Below, piece by piece: positions 14,787 through 23,887 of a stretch of 64,000 nucleotides of DNA. The notes beneath the pieces were generated by a model. The model worked only from the letters and a program-made list of their open reading frames with translations. It searched no databases and was not told the origin of the DNA. Both the position numbers and the translations under genes were made by a program. The stretch's first letter is position 1. Every line of letters begins with the position of its first letter. This DNA is from CAVLDP01 sp963661945 (GTDB lineage Bacteria > Bacillota > Clostridia > Lachnospirales > Lachnospiraceae). The stretch is taken from contig CAVLDP010000003.1 in the NCBI GenBank assembly GCA_963661945.1, forward strand, positions 62,001 to 126,000, read 5' to 3'.

Positions 14787-16712
14787 ATGAAGCTTCGAGG
14801 GAAATTAGCCTGTATATTTGGCTTGATTACACTGCTATCTGTTGTTCTGGTTGGTACGTATTCTGTGGCAAAAACCAATTCGATGGCCGTGGATAATAAT
14901 AGTACGAATATGCAGACGGCAGCATCGATTGCAGCAGATGAGATTGAGGCTCTGCTTACGGACTACCTGAATATTGCTACGGCGACAGGCCATGATACGC
15001 TTCTTATGAGTGATGTGGATGCGGTTACGAAAGTAAATCGCATGAACGAACTTGCTTCCTATTATGGCTTTACAAGCGCGAACATTCTGGATGTGAATGG
15101 AATCAGTCTAAGTGATGGTACGGATTTCTCGGACAGATCTTATGTTACAACCGCACTTTCTGGTCAGGCGAATATTTCTAGTATTACACTAAGCAAGATT
15201 ACAGGAACCTATGGCTTCTCTGTTGCAGCACCTCTATATGGAGCGGATGCTTCCATTATTGGAGTGGTTTATTATCGAATGGATGTAGACTTTATGTCCG
15301 ATGTAATTGCATCTTGTTCGATTAGCGAGAATTCTTATGCTTATATCGTGGATAGCATTGGTACTGTGATTGCTCATCCGGATTCTGAGAAGGTTGGTGG
15401 TACCAATCTTATGAGGCGGTCCAGCGAAGAGGCGGCAATGGTTGAAGATATCGTTGCAGGTAATTCAGGATCGATGCGCTATACAGATGGCGGTGAGGTT
15501 ATGATCTGCGGTTATGCTCCGATTGAAGGAACTTCTGGATGGGGGCTTGTTATGACAGGACCTCGTTCCGACTTCAACGGTGAGGTTCGGTCAATTGGTG
15601 CAAATCTTCTGGTTGTAGATATCGTTGTATTTATTATTGCAGCAGCACTTGCAGCAATTTTTGCTACGATGCTCTCTGGTAAGATCGCCAGAGTGGAGAA
15701 GTCCCTGGTTGCACTCGAGCATGGTGACCTCTCTCAGTCGATTCCAAAGTCAAAGCGCAAGGATGAGATTGGACAGCTTCAGAATTCTGCCAGCGCTCTT
15801 CAAGATACCTTCGCACGTATGATGACGGAAGCCAATACCATTCTCTCAGGTATGGCAGATTATAATCTGGCCCAGGAAGATATGTCATCCTATCCTGGTG
15901 AATATGATACCTTGTCACAGTCAATCAATCAGATTAAGAATATCTTAAATCGCTTGATTGCAGAGGTTCAGGCGTCTGCATCTGGCGTTGGTGTTGGATC
16001 TGGACAGATTGCGAGTGCGACAGATATGCTCTCTCAAGGTACGGTGACACAGGCTACATCCATTCAGCAGATGGTTGAGGATGTCAATGATGTCTCAGAT
16101 GCCATTAACCATAGCCTTAACAATTCTCTTGTGGTCGAGGAGAAGCTTAAGAAGTTAGATCAAGAGATTCTCTCTGGCAATGAGAAGATGCAGAATCTTC
16201 GCAATGTAGTAGCCGATGTAGAAGAGATGTCATCGGATATTCAGAAGATTGTTGCAACAATTGATAATATTGCATTCCAGACCAATATTCTGGCGCTTAA
16301 TGCATCCGTTGAGGCTGCAAGGGCTGGTGAACAGGGCAAGGGCTTTGCAGTTGTTGCAGATGAGGTTGGTGCTCTGGCAGCGAAGACGTCAGAATCCTCC
16401 AAGCAGACGGCGGATCTCATCGGTAAGTGCTTGGAAGGAATTGAGAAGGCTCTTACCTATGCTGAATCTACGGCAGATAGTTTGAATCTCATTGTAGAGA
16501 ATTCTGCTGAGATTTCGACAGCATTTGAAGAGATTGCAAGAGATTCCACCAGTCAGGCGGAGAAGGCACTCAGCATTAAGACGGAAGTTGGCACGATCAG
16601 TGATGTGGTACAGACCAATACCGCAACGGCGGAGGAGACGGCTGCTGCGACGCAGGAACTATCTGAACAGGCCAGGACGCTGAGTGGACTCATTGCGAAG
16701 TTCCGTATATAA
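14787..16712 (+). CDS. Methyl-accepting chemotaxis protein (dCache/HAMP/MA)
   Basis: The start is ATG 14787 behind AGAGGATAGGGGA; the 27 extra upstream codons are not needed and lack a membrane start. The product has 641 residues: transmembrane helix (about 8-28), an extracytoplasmic Cache-type sensing region (about 35-270), a second helix (about 273-297), HAMP (about 298-350) and the long coiled-coil signalling domain with the conserved tip NIAFQTNILALNASVEAA near 492. It binds a ligand outside the cell and controls a CheA/CheW array, implying a chemotactic, probably flagellated, organism. The ligand is unknown. There is no C-terminal CheR-tether pentapeptide. A GC-rich hairpin follows. Confidence 0.95.
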   Translation: MKLRGKLACIFGLITLLSVVLVGTYSVAKTNSMAVDNNSTNMQTAASIAADEIEALLTDYLNIATATGHDTLLMSDVDAVTKVNRMNELASYYGFTSANILDVNGISLSDGTDFSDRSYVTTALSGQANISSITLSKITGTYGFSVAAPLYGADASIIGVVYYRMDVDFMSDVIASCSISENSYAYIVDSIGTVIAHPDSEKVGGTNLMRRSSEEAAMVEDIVAGNSGSMRYTDGGEVMICGYAPIEGTSGWGLVMTGPRSDFNGEVRSIGANLLVVDIVVFIIAAALAAIFATMLSGKIARVEKSLVALEHGDLSQSIPKSKRKDEIGQLQNSASALQDTFARMMTEANTILSGMADYNLAQEDMSSYPGEYDTLSQSINQIKNILNRLIAEVQASASGVGVGSGQIASATDMLSQGTVTQATSIQQMVEDVNDVSDAINHSLNNSLVVEEKLKKLDQEILSGNEKMQNLRNVVADVEEMSSDIQKIVATIDNIAFQTNILALNASVEAARAGEQGKGFAVVADEVGALAAKTSESSKQTADLIGKCLEGIEKALTYAESTADSLNLIVENSAEISTAFEEIARDSTSQAEKALSIKTEVGTISDVVQTNTATAEETAAATQELSEQARTLSGLIAKFRI

Positions 16713-16727
16713 TAGAACTTGTAATTG

Positions 16728-16757
16728 CGGCGGGCCGTAAGGCTCGCCGTATTCTTA
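16728..16757 (+). terminator. Terminator after the chemoreceptor gene
   Basis: A 9-bp stem CGGCGGGCC/GGCTCGCCG (16728-16736, 16741-16749) has a GNRA-type loop GTAA, followed by an interrupted T-rich stretch. It is stable but the T-run is poor, so some read-through into pyrC is likely. Confidence 0.6.
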
Positions 16758-16776
16758 TGTGTCAGGGAGAATAGAT

Positions 16777-18051
16777 ATGATCTTAATTAGAAATGGTAGA
16801 GTTATGGATCCCAATACGGGTCTGGATGAGGTTTTGGATATCGAAATATCTGATGGCAAAATAACTGCCATGGGGCAGCTTGATGCAGATGGTAAGGACT
16901 ATGAGAGAATCATTGATGCTTCTGGATTAGTTTTGGCGCCAGGATTTATGGATGTTCATGTTCATTTCAGAGATCCGGGCTTTACTTATAAGGAAGATAT
17001 TATAACAGGCGCTGCTGCAGCAGCTTGTGGCGGATATACTACAGTTGTTTGCATGGCAAATACATCTCCTGCAATTGATTGCAAGGAGACGCTAACTGAG
17101 ATCCGCAATCGTGAGGCAAAGCTTCCGATACATGTCCTTCAGGCTGCAAATGTCACGATTGGCATGAAGGGCGAGAAGCTTGTAGATATGGAGGAACTGA
17201 AGAATTCTGGGGCGGCTTCCTTTACAGATGATGGTCTGCCGATTATGTCAGAAGACCTGCTTACAGAAGCACTTGAGAAATGTAAGGAACTTGATGCAGT
17301 GCTTAGTCTTCATGAGGAGGACCCAGCTTATATCAAGAGTCCTGGCGTGAATGCTGGTAAGGTCGCCTCTCATTTCCATGTGGGCGGAGCTGATGAAATG
17401 GCAGAAATCACCATGGTAGAGAGGGATATTCGACTGAATGCAACAGTTGGTGCCAAGCTTGATATCCAGCATATGTCTTCAGCGAAGACCGTTGAGCTTG
17501 TGAGGAAGACGAAGGAGCGCGGTGAGATAATCTATGGCGAGGTGACGCCGCAGCATATAGCTCTTACAGAAGAGGATCTACTTCGAGTCGGAACTCTTGG
17601 TCGCGTCAATCCACCAATTCGAACCGAAGAGGATAGGCTTGCACTGATTGCTGGTCTTAAGGATGGAACAATCGATGTCATTGCTACGGATCATGCACCG
17701 CATTCCTCTGATGAGAAGAAGGCTGACATGGCTCATGCACCAAGCGGAATGATTGGTCTTGAGACAGCACTTGGAGTTTGCATGAAGTATCTGGTGAAGG
17801 AAGAGCATCTATCTCTTATGGAATTCCTAAGCAAGGTTACTGTGAATCCAGCTAAGATGTATGACATAGATGCAGGAAGACTGTATCTGGGTGGTCCAGC
17901 AGACCTTTGCATCTTCGATCCGGATGAGAAGTGGATTGTAAGAGAAGATGGCTTCCATTCCAAGTCAAGTAATTCTCCATTTATCGGGGAGGAATTAATT
18001 GGCCGAGTGCATTATACAATTTGCGAAGGTAGAATTGTCTATGAAGCTTAG
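16777..18051 (+). CDS. pyrC: Dihydroorotase
   Basis: The start is ATG 16777 behind CAGGGAGA, giving 424 residues, usual for class I dihydroorotases. It catalyses the reversible cyclisation of N-carbamoyl-aspartate to dihydroorotate, the third step of pyrimidine synthesis. Metal motifs are visible: DVHVHFRDPG near residue 58, the Lys/His region further on, and ATDHAPH near 305 with the catalytic Asp. It is separated from the pyrF-K-D-E operon by 21 kb. No PyrR attenuator or other pyrimidine leader is visible upstream; only the chemoreceptor terminator lies between. The 85-bp gap to the next gene holds only a weak 6-bp stem with no good T-run. Confidence 0.96.
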   Translation: MILIRNGRVMDPNTGLDEVLDIEISDGKITAMGQLDADGKDYERIIDASGLVLAPGFMDVHVHFRDPGFTYKEDIITGAAAAACGGYTTVVCMANTSPAIDCKETLTEIRNREAKLPIHVLQAANVTIGMKGEKLVDMEELKNSGAASFTDDGLPIMSEDLLTEALEKCKELDAVLSLHEEDPAYIKSPGVNAGKVASHFHVGGADEMAEITMVERDIRLNATVGAKLDIQHMSSAKTVELVRKTKERGEIIYGEVTPQHIALTEEDLLRVGTLGRVNPPIRTEEDRLALIAGLKDGTIDVIATDHAPHSSDEKKADMAHAPSGMIGLETALGVCMKYLVKEEHLSLMEFLSKVTVNPAKMYDIDAGRLYLGGPADLCIFDPDEKWIVREDGFHSKSSNSPFIGEELIGRVHYTICEGRIVYEA

Positions 18052-18136
18052 GGTAGAAAAGAAGCTTTGTTTATGGTAATATTGCTTCTGTTGTCAAGTT
18101 TTTGAGAATAGAATGGAAATAGAAGGAAAAAGAATT

Positions 18137-19459
18137 ATGAAAAAAGTAGTCAAATTTGGTGGCAGCTCTCTGGCGGATGCAAAGCAGTTCCGCAAGGTGG
18201 CAGATATTATTCATGCAGATGATTCAAGGGTGTTTGTTGTCCCATCTGCACCAGGAAAGCGTCATTCAAAGGATACTAAGGTTACAGATATGTTGCTTCA
18301 GGCATATGCAATCGCGTCAAAGGGTGGCGATTTCTCTGGAGCACTGAAGGATATTAAGGCTAGATATGACGAGATTATAGAAGGATTAGGGCTTAAGAAC
18401 TTCTCTTTGGATGAAGATTTTAAGAAGATTGCCGAGGATATGAAGGAGAATGTAACACAGGATTATGTTGCATCCCGTGGCGAATACTTAAACGGCAAGA
18501 TTATGGCTGAGTATCTGGATTTTGAGTTCATCGATGCCAAGGAAGTTATCTTCTTCAATGAAGAGGGCAATCTGAATACTTACAAGACAGAGAAGGAGAT
18601 GGCCAAGCGATTAGAGGCTGCTGGAACCGCGGTTATTCCTGGATTCTACGGCTGTGGCAAAGATGGCAATGTGAAGACCTTCTCACGTGGTGGATCTGAT
18701 GTTACAGGTTCTATCGTGGCTGGCGCTTGTAAGGCAGATGTCTACGAAAACTGGACTGACGTATCAGGTTTCCTTGTTGCAGATCCAAGACTGATTTCTA
18801 ATCCAGTAGCAATTCATACGATTACTTATCGTGAGCTTAGAGAGTTATCCTATATGGGTGCTTCTGTGCTTCACGAGGATGCGATTTTCCCTGTTCGTTC
18901 TGCTGGTATCCCAATCAATATTAAGAATACCAATTCCCCAGAAGATGAGGGAACATGGATTGTAGAATCTACAGGTCATAGGCCTGAATATGTTATTACT
19001 GGTATTGCCGGTAAGAAGGGCTTTTGTGCTTGCTCAATTACCAAGTCACTTATGAATTCTGAGATTGGCTTCTGCCGCAAGGTGCTTCAGTCTTTCGAGG
19101 AAAATGATATCTCTATTGAACATATGCCATCAGGTATTGATACGATGACTGTTGTGGTACATGAAGACGAATTCCTCCACAAGGAGCAGAATGTTGTTTC
19201 CGCAATTCATCGTTATGTATCTCCTGATAATGTGGAGATTGAGACGGACTTAGCACTTATTGCTGTTGTGGGCCGTGGTATGAAGTCAATGCGTGGTACG
19301 GCAGCCAGAATTTTTGCAGCACTTTCACATGCTAATGTAAATGTTCGTATGATCGATCAGGGTTCTTCTGAGCTTAACATCATCGTAGGTGTGGCAAATG
19401 AAGACTTCGAGACTGCAATCCAGGCTATTTATGATATTTTTGTTACAACTCGTCTGTAA
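18137..19459 (+). CDS. lysC: Aspartate kinase
   Basis: The product has 440 residues from ATG 18137 behind AGAAGG. It phosphorylates aspartate, the entry to lysine, threonine and methionine (and diaminopimelate) synthesis. The N-terminal kinase domain begins KKVVKFGGSSLAD and contains SRGEYLN and RGGSDVTGS. The C-terminal region (about 300-440) has two ACT domains (SSELNIIVGV near the end), so allosteric feedback by lysine or threonine is expected. It is not fused to homoserine dehydrogenase. No lysine riboswitch or T-box is visible in the short upstream gap. The next small gene follows by 11 bp. Confidence 0.95.
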   Translation: MKKVVKFGGSSLADAKQFRKVADIIHADDSRVFVVPSAPGKRHSKDTKVTDMLLQAYAIASKGGDFSGALKDIKARYDEIIEGLGLKNFSLDEDFKKIAEDMKENVTQDYVASRGEYLNGKIMAEYLDFEFIDAKEVIFFNEEGNLNTYKTEKEMAKRLEAAGTAVIPGFYGCGKDGNVKTFSRGGSDVTGSIVAGACKADVYENWTDVSGFLVADPRLISNPVAIHTITYRELRELSYMGASVLHEDAIFPVRSAGIPINIKNTNSPEDEGTWIVESTGHRPEYVITGIAGKKGFCACSITKSLMNSEIGFCRKVLQSFEENDISIEHMPSGIDTMTVVVHEDEFLHKEQNVVSAIHRYVSPDNVEIETDLALIAVVGRGMKSMRGTAARIFAALSHANVNVRMIDQGSSELNIIVGVANEDFETAIQAIYDIFVTTRL

Positions 19460-19470
19460 GGAGAGAGGAT

Positions 19471-19704
19471 ATGTCTGAGAATCAGAACACAGAAGTAATA
19501 CAATCAGAGATTGAGCGTCTGAAGAAGGCAACGGGTCTTCAGGATAAGGAGGACACCTTCTTTGGCAAATTAGAGGAGACTCTTATGGCTTTCTCTTCCA
19601 TCGAGACAGAAGACTTACTGCAGGCCCTTCAGAACGCTTGTGGAGAGGACGCTCCGGATCTTGATGAGCTTCGAGAGTCCTTACGGGATGAAGTAGATGA
19701 GTAG
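19471..19704 (+). CDS. Small acidic hypothetical protein, 77 residues
   Basis: The start is ATG 19471 behind AGGAGAGAGG, 11 bp after the aspartate kinase gene; its end overlaps the next start by 8 bp, so the three genes are likely cotranscribed. The product is strongly acidic and helical (FFGKLEETLMAF, EDLLQALQNA), with no membrane helix or Cys. I do not recognise a family. It may be a small partner or regulator of the membrane acyltransferase that overlaps it, but nothing in the sequence proves that. Confidence 0.7.
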   Translation: MSENQNTEVIQSEIERLKKATGLQDKEDTFFGKLEETLMAFSSIETEDLLQALQNACGEDAPDLDELRESLRDEVDE

Positions 19705-20797
19705 GACTAAGAAAAATGGGCGAATAGAGCTTCTTCGCTTTCTGTTCGCTATTATGATTTTGTTATTTCATATACAGAAGAGATTTCTTAAGCAAGAGCT
19801 TCCAATTGGGAGTACCAGTCTAACCTTCTTCAATCATGGATGTATTGGCGTAGAATTCTTCTTCCTGGTATCTGGTTATCTTCTGGCTTCGCATTTCTTC
19901 AAGATGCAGGGCAAGCCATGCGAGAGTATCGGTACGGAAACTGCTTCTTATGTATGGAAGAAGATCAAGAATATCTTTCCTTATCATTTCTATGCAGTAA
20001 TTCTTACTATCATAGCAAATTCTTATTTCTTAAGAGATACAGCAGCTGAGAGAATCGAGTTTTGGCTGGAGTCCTGGGGATCTGTCTTTTTTATACAGAT
20101 TTTTGGATTCAAATCGACATGGGTGAATAAATTAACCTGGTATCTTGATGTGTGGCTTGTTGTGACATTTATCTTCTATATCTTCGGCAGGAAGCATTAT
20201 GATGTCTTCGTGAAGATTGTATGTCCGATACTGGCTCTATTCATACTGGGATATCTGGACCATGAATATGGTCAGTTGGCAGGAACTAAGGAATGGACAG
20301 GACATTTCTATAGGGTATTCCTTCGCGGAACCGCGGAGATGGCGCTTGGATGTTCTGCTTATAGTTTGACGAGACGCTTGAATCAGGAGAAGTTTGCTCG
20401 ATCTGGCAGGATAACGCTTATGGTTCTTGAAGTGGTAGGCTATTTGCTTGCTTTAGTCTATGCTTGTACTCCTTGCTCGGGCAGATATGCATTTCCTGTA
20501 TTATTCATCTTGTGGGGATCTATGATTCTCACCTTTTCGGATGTGAATCCGGGAGGAGAATTCTTCGAGAAGCCTGTTTTTGACTGGATGGGTAAGATGA
20601 GCCTTCTTATCTATCTGAATCAATTCTATTGCATTCGCTTGGTGCAGGAACTGCTTCCAGATCTTTCCTTTGCAGGAAAGCTATTTGCTTGCGTGATTCT
20701 TACCTTTCTTGCATCCATGCTGTCTGGCTATCTCGTGGACTGCTACCTAAGACACAGACCGATTCATCGCCTGCTCTATGGCGATACTAAGAATTAA
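19697..20797 (+). CDS. Acyltransferase-3 family integral membrane protein
   Basis: The product has 366 residues with about ten predicted membrane helices. The family opening GRIELLRFLFAIMILLFHIQ (His in helix 1) and GVEFFFLVSGY are typical of acyltransferase 3 (OafA/NodX-like) enzymes, which O-acetylate or succinylate cell-surface sugars. It overlaps the preceding small acidic gene by 8 bp. Its 3' end runs 11 bp into the convergent gene on the other strand. The substrate (peptidoglycan, exopolysaccharide or teichoic acid) cannot be assigned. Confidence 0.9.
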   Translation: MSRTKKNGRIELLRFLFAIMILLFHIQKRFLKQELPIGSTSLTFFNHGCIGVEFFFLVSGYLLASHFFKMQGKPCESIGTETASYVWKKIKNIFPYHFYAVILTIIANSYFLRDTAAERIEFWLESWGSVFFIQIFGFKSTWVNKLTWYLDVWLVVTFIFYIFGRKHYDVFVKIVCPILALFILGYLDHEYGQLAGTKEWTGHFYRVFLRGTAEMALGCSAYSLTRRLNQEKFARSGRITLMVLEVVGYLLALVYACTPCSGRYAFPVLFILWGSMILTFSDVNPGGEFFEKPVFDWMGKMSLLIYLNQFYCIRLVQELLPDLSFAGKLFACVILTFLASMLSGYLVDCYLRHRPIHRLLYGDTKN

Positions 20798-21065
20798 ATT
20801 CATCGATACGACTATTTAGATAATCTACCGTAAGGCCTAAGCCCTCATCCGAAAACTCTTCTAGGTGATAGGACATGAGGGATTCCTCCGTAGCTTCGAA
20901 GCTATAAGGACCAGGCCATACGGTAGTTTTTAATTGTCTTTTGCCACCTTCAGCGTCTTCTGGTGGATCGAGCTTTGCAATCATATATCGCATGTTGCCG
21001 ACAGAACCCTTGAAGGGAGCTTTCTTATAGAATTCCAGTGATAATACGTCCTTTTTCTCTATCAT
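20787..21065 (-). CDS. Uncharacterised 92-residue protein
   Basis: The start at 21065 has GAGGTAATT upstream on the minus strand, plus a good promoter. The sequence reads like a compact soluble domain with GNMRYMIAKL, TVWPGPYSFEAT and a terminal FSDEGLGLTVDYLN. I believe similar short proteins with a WPGPYxF motif occur across Firmicutes, but no function is known to me. The 3' end overlaps the acyltransferase gene by 11 bp in convergent orientation. Confidence 0.8.
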   Translation of the reverse strand: MIEKKDVLSLEFYKKAPFKGSVGNMRYMIAKLDPPEDAEGGKRQLKTTVWPGPYSFEATEESLMSYHLEEFSDEGLGLTVDYLNSRIDEFNS

Positions 21066-21089
21066 AATTACCTCATCTTTCGTAGTTCT

Positions 21090-21118
21090 ATTATAGATTC
21101 CATGATTTGAAACTACAA
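21090..21118 (-). promoter_or_regulatory. Promoter of the 92-residue protein gene
   Basis: On the minus strand, TTGTAG (complement of 21113-21118) and TATAAT (complement of 21090-21095) have a 17-bp spacer, about 25 bp before the start codon. Confidence 0.65.
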
Positions 21119-21147
21119 TCTATATTCTGTCTAAATTCTCCGATTCC

Positions 21148-21178
21148 GGTTCAAATGAACCACATCATATGGTAGAAT
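21148..21178 (+). promoter_or_regulatory. Promoter region with operator-like inverted repeat before the PI-PLC gene
   Basis: GGTTCA-AA-TGAACC (21148-21161) is a perfect 6+2+6 inverted repeat lying where the -35 would be for TAGAAT (21173-21178). The -35 itself is poor, which suits an activator- or repressor-controlled promoter. Confidence 0.45.
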
Positions 21179-21220
21179 AATAAAATAATAATACAGATAT
21201 TGTATTGGGTGGAGGTTACT

Positions 21221-22213
21221 ATGAGAAAAGGGATAGTTCGAAGACTGACGGGATTTGTTCTTGCATCAGTACTTAGCATTGGAATGTTTCTGCCAAGTCT
21301 TTTGGTTAAGGCAGCAGAGACAGAGTCTTTGGATTGGATGAGTCGGGTGGACGGAGAAGCCAAGATTAGCGAGATTTCCATACCGGGTACTCATGATTCT
21401 GCGACACAGTATATTTGGCCATCTTATTTCCTGCAGTGTCAGGATACAGATTTTTCTACCATGTTAGAGAATGGCTATCGTTATCTTGATATTCGCCTGT
21501 CTCTTGATGAGAAGAAGGATGGTACGACAGTTCTTAAGTTTATTCATAATTTCGGAACATGCAGAAAGGGAGAGAGTCTCTTCTCAGATGATTTGCTTCT
21601 ATCAGATTGTCTGGATAGTGTGTATTCCTTCTTGGAGGAGCATCCGACAGAGACCGTTATCTTCAATGTGAAGGATGAGAATTCGGATGATGATCCGACT
21701 GCATTTCAGACAGCCTTCTATGATGTGATTGATGAGAATCCTTCTATGTGGTATACGGATAATTCAATACCGACTCTCGATGAGGTAAGAGGCAAAATTG
21801 TGCTATGCACCAGATTTGATGATGTGCAGGGTCTTGGCAATAGCAGGACAGGGCTTCATCTTCAGTGGTCAGAGCAGAATAATAAGGAAGTCTCAGAGGA
21901 CACCTATGAAGTTACTATGATTAATGATTCTGAATATCTTGCAGTGCAGGATCATTATAAATATAACCAGGAAGTGAAGTTTGAAGCGGTGGAGGAGATG
22001 CTGTTTGATTGCCAAGCGAGCGAGAATACTTTGTCTCTGAACTTCTGCTCGACATCAGGCTCTGGCACACTGGCTCATCCAAGTGCCTATGCCAAATACA
22101 TTAATGCAGCTCTTCTTGATACAGAACTTAGTAGTGGAACATGTTATGGCGTAGTCATTGTCGATTTTGCAGATGAGGAGTTGGCAAGACACATCTACGA
22201 GACCAATTATTAA
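21221..22213 (+). CDS. Secreted phosphatidylinositol-specific phospholipase C-like protein
   Basis: The start is ATG 21221 behind GGTGGAGG, giving 330 residues. A classical signal peptide is visible (RKGIVRR, then a hydrophobic run, LLVKAAE cleavage region about residue 30). The PI-PLC X-box follows: SIPGTHDS with H58, RYLDIR, and FIHNF with H109. The two His are about 51 apart, like the catalytic pair H32/H82 of the Bacillus cereus enzyme. It should cleave phosphatidylinositol or a related glycerophospholipid head group outside the cell. A gut organism could use it on host or dietary lipid. It is probably cotranscribed with the next gene (12 bp gap). Confidence 0.9.
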   Translation: MRKGIVRRLTGFVLASVLSIGMFLPSLLVKAAETESLDWMSRVDGEAKISEISIPGTHDSATQYIWPSYFLQCQDTDFSTMLENGYRYLDIRLSLDEKKDGTTVLKFIHNFGTCRKGESLFSDDLLLSDCLDSVYSFLEEHPTETVIFNVKDENSDDDPTAFQTAFYDVIDENPSMWYTDNSIPTLDEVRGKIVLCTRFDDVQGLGNSRTGLHLQWSEQNNKEVSEDTYEVTMINDSEYLAVQDHYKYNQEVKFEAVEEMLFDCQASENTLSLNFCSTSGSGTLAHPSAYAKYINAALLDTELSSGTCYGVVIVDFADEELARHIYETNY

Positions 22214-22225
22214 TAGGAGGAAATT

Positions 22226-22714
22226 ATGCCTCAGGGAAATCCAAAGAACGGGGAACTTTATCGACATTTTAAGAATAATCTGTATCAGGTGCTGCATGTC
22301 GCCAAGCATACAGAGACAGGGGAGAAATTAGTAATTTATCAGGCTCTCTACGGAGATTTCCTGGTATATGCAAGACCCTATGACATGTTTATTAGTCCAG
22401 TGGACCGTGTGAAGTATCCGGATGCGAGTCAGACGTATCGTTTTGAACTTGTGGAGCGAGAGGAGGAGGAAATGCAGTCAATGCCATCAGAATCGCTCTT
22501 CATGGCCTTCTTGGATGAGGATTCCATGGACGAGAAGTACAAGATTCTTCTTCGCATGAAGGAGGAACTTGAGATGGATGATTTCCTTATTGATAACCTG
22601 GCGGCTTCGCTAGATCTCGTGATCGAGGAAGGAAATATTGACAAGAGATATGAGGAACTTAAGAATTGCATCCGAATCCGAAGCAGATTTGAGACTAGTC
22701 GCTTCGGAAGGTAG
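22226..22714 (+). CDS. DUF1653 domain protein
   Basis: The product has 162 residues from ATG 22226 behind ATAGGAGG. The N-terminal 75 residues match DUF1653, a small beta-rich domain: GELYRHFKNNLYQVLHVAKHTET, YQALYGDF and ARPYDMF (the motifs lie between residues 9 and 55). The C-terminal part is acidic and helical without a recognised domain (MRMKEELEMDDFLIDN-like text). Function is unknown. It converges with the CYTH gene, with only 15 bp between the two. Confidence 0.85.
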   Translation: MPQGNPKNGELYRHFKNNLYQVLHVAKHTETGEKLVIYQALYGDFLVYARPYDMFISPVDRVKYPDASQTYRFELVEREEEEMQSMPSESLFMAFLDEDSMDEKYKILLRMKEELEMDDFLIDNLAASLDLVIEEGNIDKRYEELKNCIRIRSRFETSRFGR

Positions 22715-22729
22715 GATGCAAGCAGATCA

Positions 22730-23203
22730 TTAATGATTGAAATATTCAGCAGGCAGGCCATGAGTGCTTAGCCTGCTGTTTTGGTATAGGCCGGATTCAG
22801 TTACATCTTCTGAGAACCATTCTGGCGGGAGAAATGCAGTTGCTTCCTCGACGCTCTTAAATTCCACTTCTGCGGTGACGAGTGGGGCGAGTTCATCCTT
22901 ATATAGATCGAGCTCGATTGTGAGATCAGTTCCTTCAATCGGGATGAAATAGCGAGTCTTTCGGATGATATTTGCATCCGCCTTCTTTAGAAGGTGCAAA
23001 AAAGCTTCCTCAGTAAGAGGGAGATTATATTCCTCGCGCTGAAGCAAGCCCTTAGATTTGTAGGTCAAGAAATATGCATCCTCCTCAGAACGGACTCGAA
23101 CTACAGGCTCTGTTGACAGGTAGCCCTGACAGAAGTCCTTGTGAGGATAGGTATCCAGATTCTCTGGGATTTCGCGAATGAGAAATTTGCGCTCGATTTC
23201 CAT
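22730..23203 (-). CDS. CYTH domain protein (inorganic triphosphatase / adenylate cyclase-like)
   Basis: The product has 157 residues. The family signature ExExK is at the start (MEIERKF), followed by alternating charged strands (RVRSEED, YKSKG, ELDLYKDEL, AEVEFKS) that form the triphosphate tunnel. Most bacterial stand-alone members hydrolyse inorganic triphosphate or nucleoside triphosphates; cyclic AMP synthesis is less likely. The start at 23203 has a GGAGACAAAGT ribosome site on the minus strand. Its promoter overlaps that of the divergent DJ-1 gene. Confidence 0.9.
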   Translation of the reverse strand: MEIERKFLIREIPENLDTYPHKDFCQGYLSTEPVVRVRSEEDAYFLTYKSKGLLQREEYNLPLTEEAFLHLLKKADANIIRKTRYFIPIEGTDLTIELDLYKDELAPLVTAEVEFKSVEEATAFLPPEWFSEDVTESGLYQNSRLSTHGLPAEYFNH

Positions 23204-23237
23204 ACTTTGTCTCCTAATCGTCTAATTTTTCTCTTCT

Positions 23238-23266
23238 AGTATAAGGTTGACAAAGTGTTGATGCAA
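23238..23266 (-). promoter_or_regulatory. Promoter of the CYTH gene
   Basis: On the minus strand, TTGCAT (complement of 23261-23266) and TATACT (complement of 23238-23243) have a 17-bp spacer. It shares DNA with the plus-strand promoter at 23247-23275. Confidence 0.65.
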
Positions 23267-23275
23267 ATGGATAAT
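23247..23275 (+). promoter_or_regulatory. Promoter of the DJ-1/PfpI gene
   Basis: TTGACA (23247-23252, perfect -35) and GATAAT (23270-23275) have a 17-bp spacer. It overlaps the minus-strand CYTH promoter, so RNA polymerase can probably occupy only one of the two at a time. Confidence 0.7.
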
Positions 23276-23309
23276 TGCCTATATAGGGCACTTTTCGGGA
23301 GGGATATTT

Positions 23310-23861
23310 ATGTCTAAGGTTGCAATTTGTATCGCAGAGGGTTGCGAAGAAATCGAAGCATTAACAGTAGTTGATCTGCTTCGAAGAGCTGGAATAGATG
23401 TGACGACAATTTCGGTTATGAATATTGGCAGAGCAAAGGGTTCGCACAATATTTCATTTACCACAGATGCGAATATGAAGGAAGTTGATATGGCAGAGTT
23501 TGATGCTATTGTACTTCCTGGCGGAATGCCTGGTACGAATAACCTGCGTGATAATGCCAATGTGATTCATACGGTTCAGAATTTCTTCGAGCAGGGGAAG
23601 CTTGTTGCAGCTATTTGCGCGGCTCCTACAGTGTTTGGCAATGCAGGCATACTAAAAGGCAAGAAGGCAACCTGCTATCCAGGTATGGAGGATGGACTTC
23701 TTGGAGCTGACTTTGTTGAGGAAGACGTTGTAGTAGATGGCAATATCATTACAAGCCGTGGTCTTGGAACAGCAATTTCATTTGCGGCAGCAATTATTGA
23801 ATACTTGGATTCAAGGGAGACGGCAGAGAAGATTCTTACATCTATCGTATATAAAAAGTGA
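23310..23861 (+). CDS. DJ-1/PfpI family protein
   Basis: The product has 183 residues and starts at ATG 23310 behind GGGAGGG. The DJ-1 features are present: nucleophile elbow VAAICAAPTVFG (Cys near 103), the supporting Glu in AEGCEEIEA (near residue 15), and a C-terminal SRGLGTA block. Relatives (YajL, ThiJ, PARK7) are stress proteins linked to protection of proteins from oxidative or carbonyl damage; deglycase activity is debated. It is monocistronic, with a strong promoter and a strong terminator. Confidence 0.93.
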   Translation: MSKVAICIAEGCEEIEALTVVDLLRRAGIDVTTISVMNIGRAKGSHNISFTTDANMKEVDMAEFDAIVLPGGMPGTNNLRDNANVIHTVQNFFEQGKLVAAICAAPTVFGNAGILKGKKATCYPGMEDGLLGADFVEEDVVVDGNIITSRGLGTAISFAAAIIEYLDSRETAEKILTSIVYKK

Positions 23862-23887
23862 TTATGTTCTGCATTTTCTGATCGTTG

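Noticed and set aside
18052..18136. Lysine riboswitch or T-box before aspartate kinase
   Set aside because: The 85-bp gap is too short and shows only a weak 6-bp stem.
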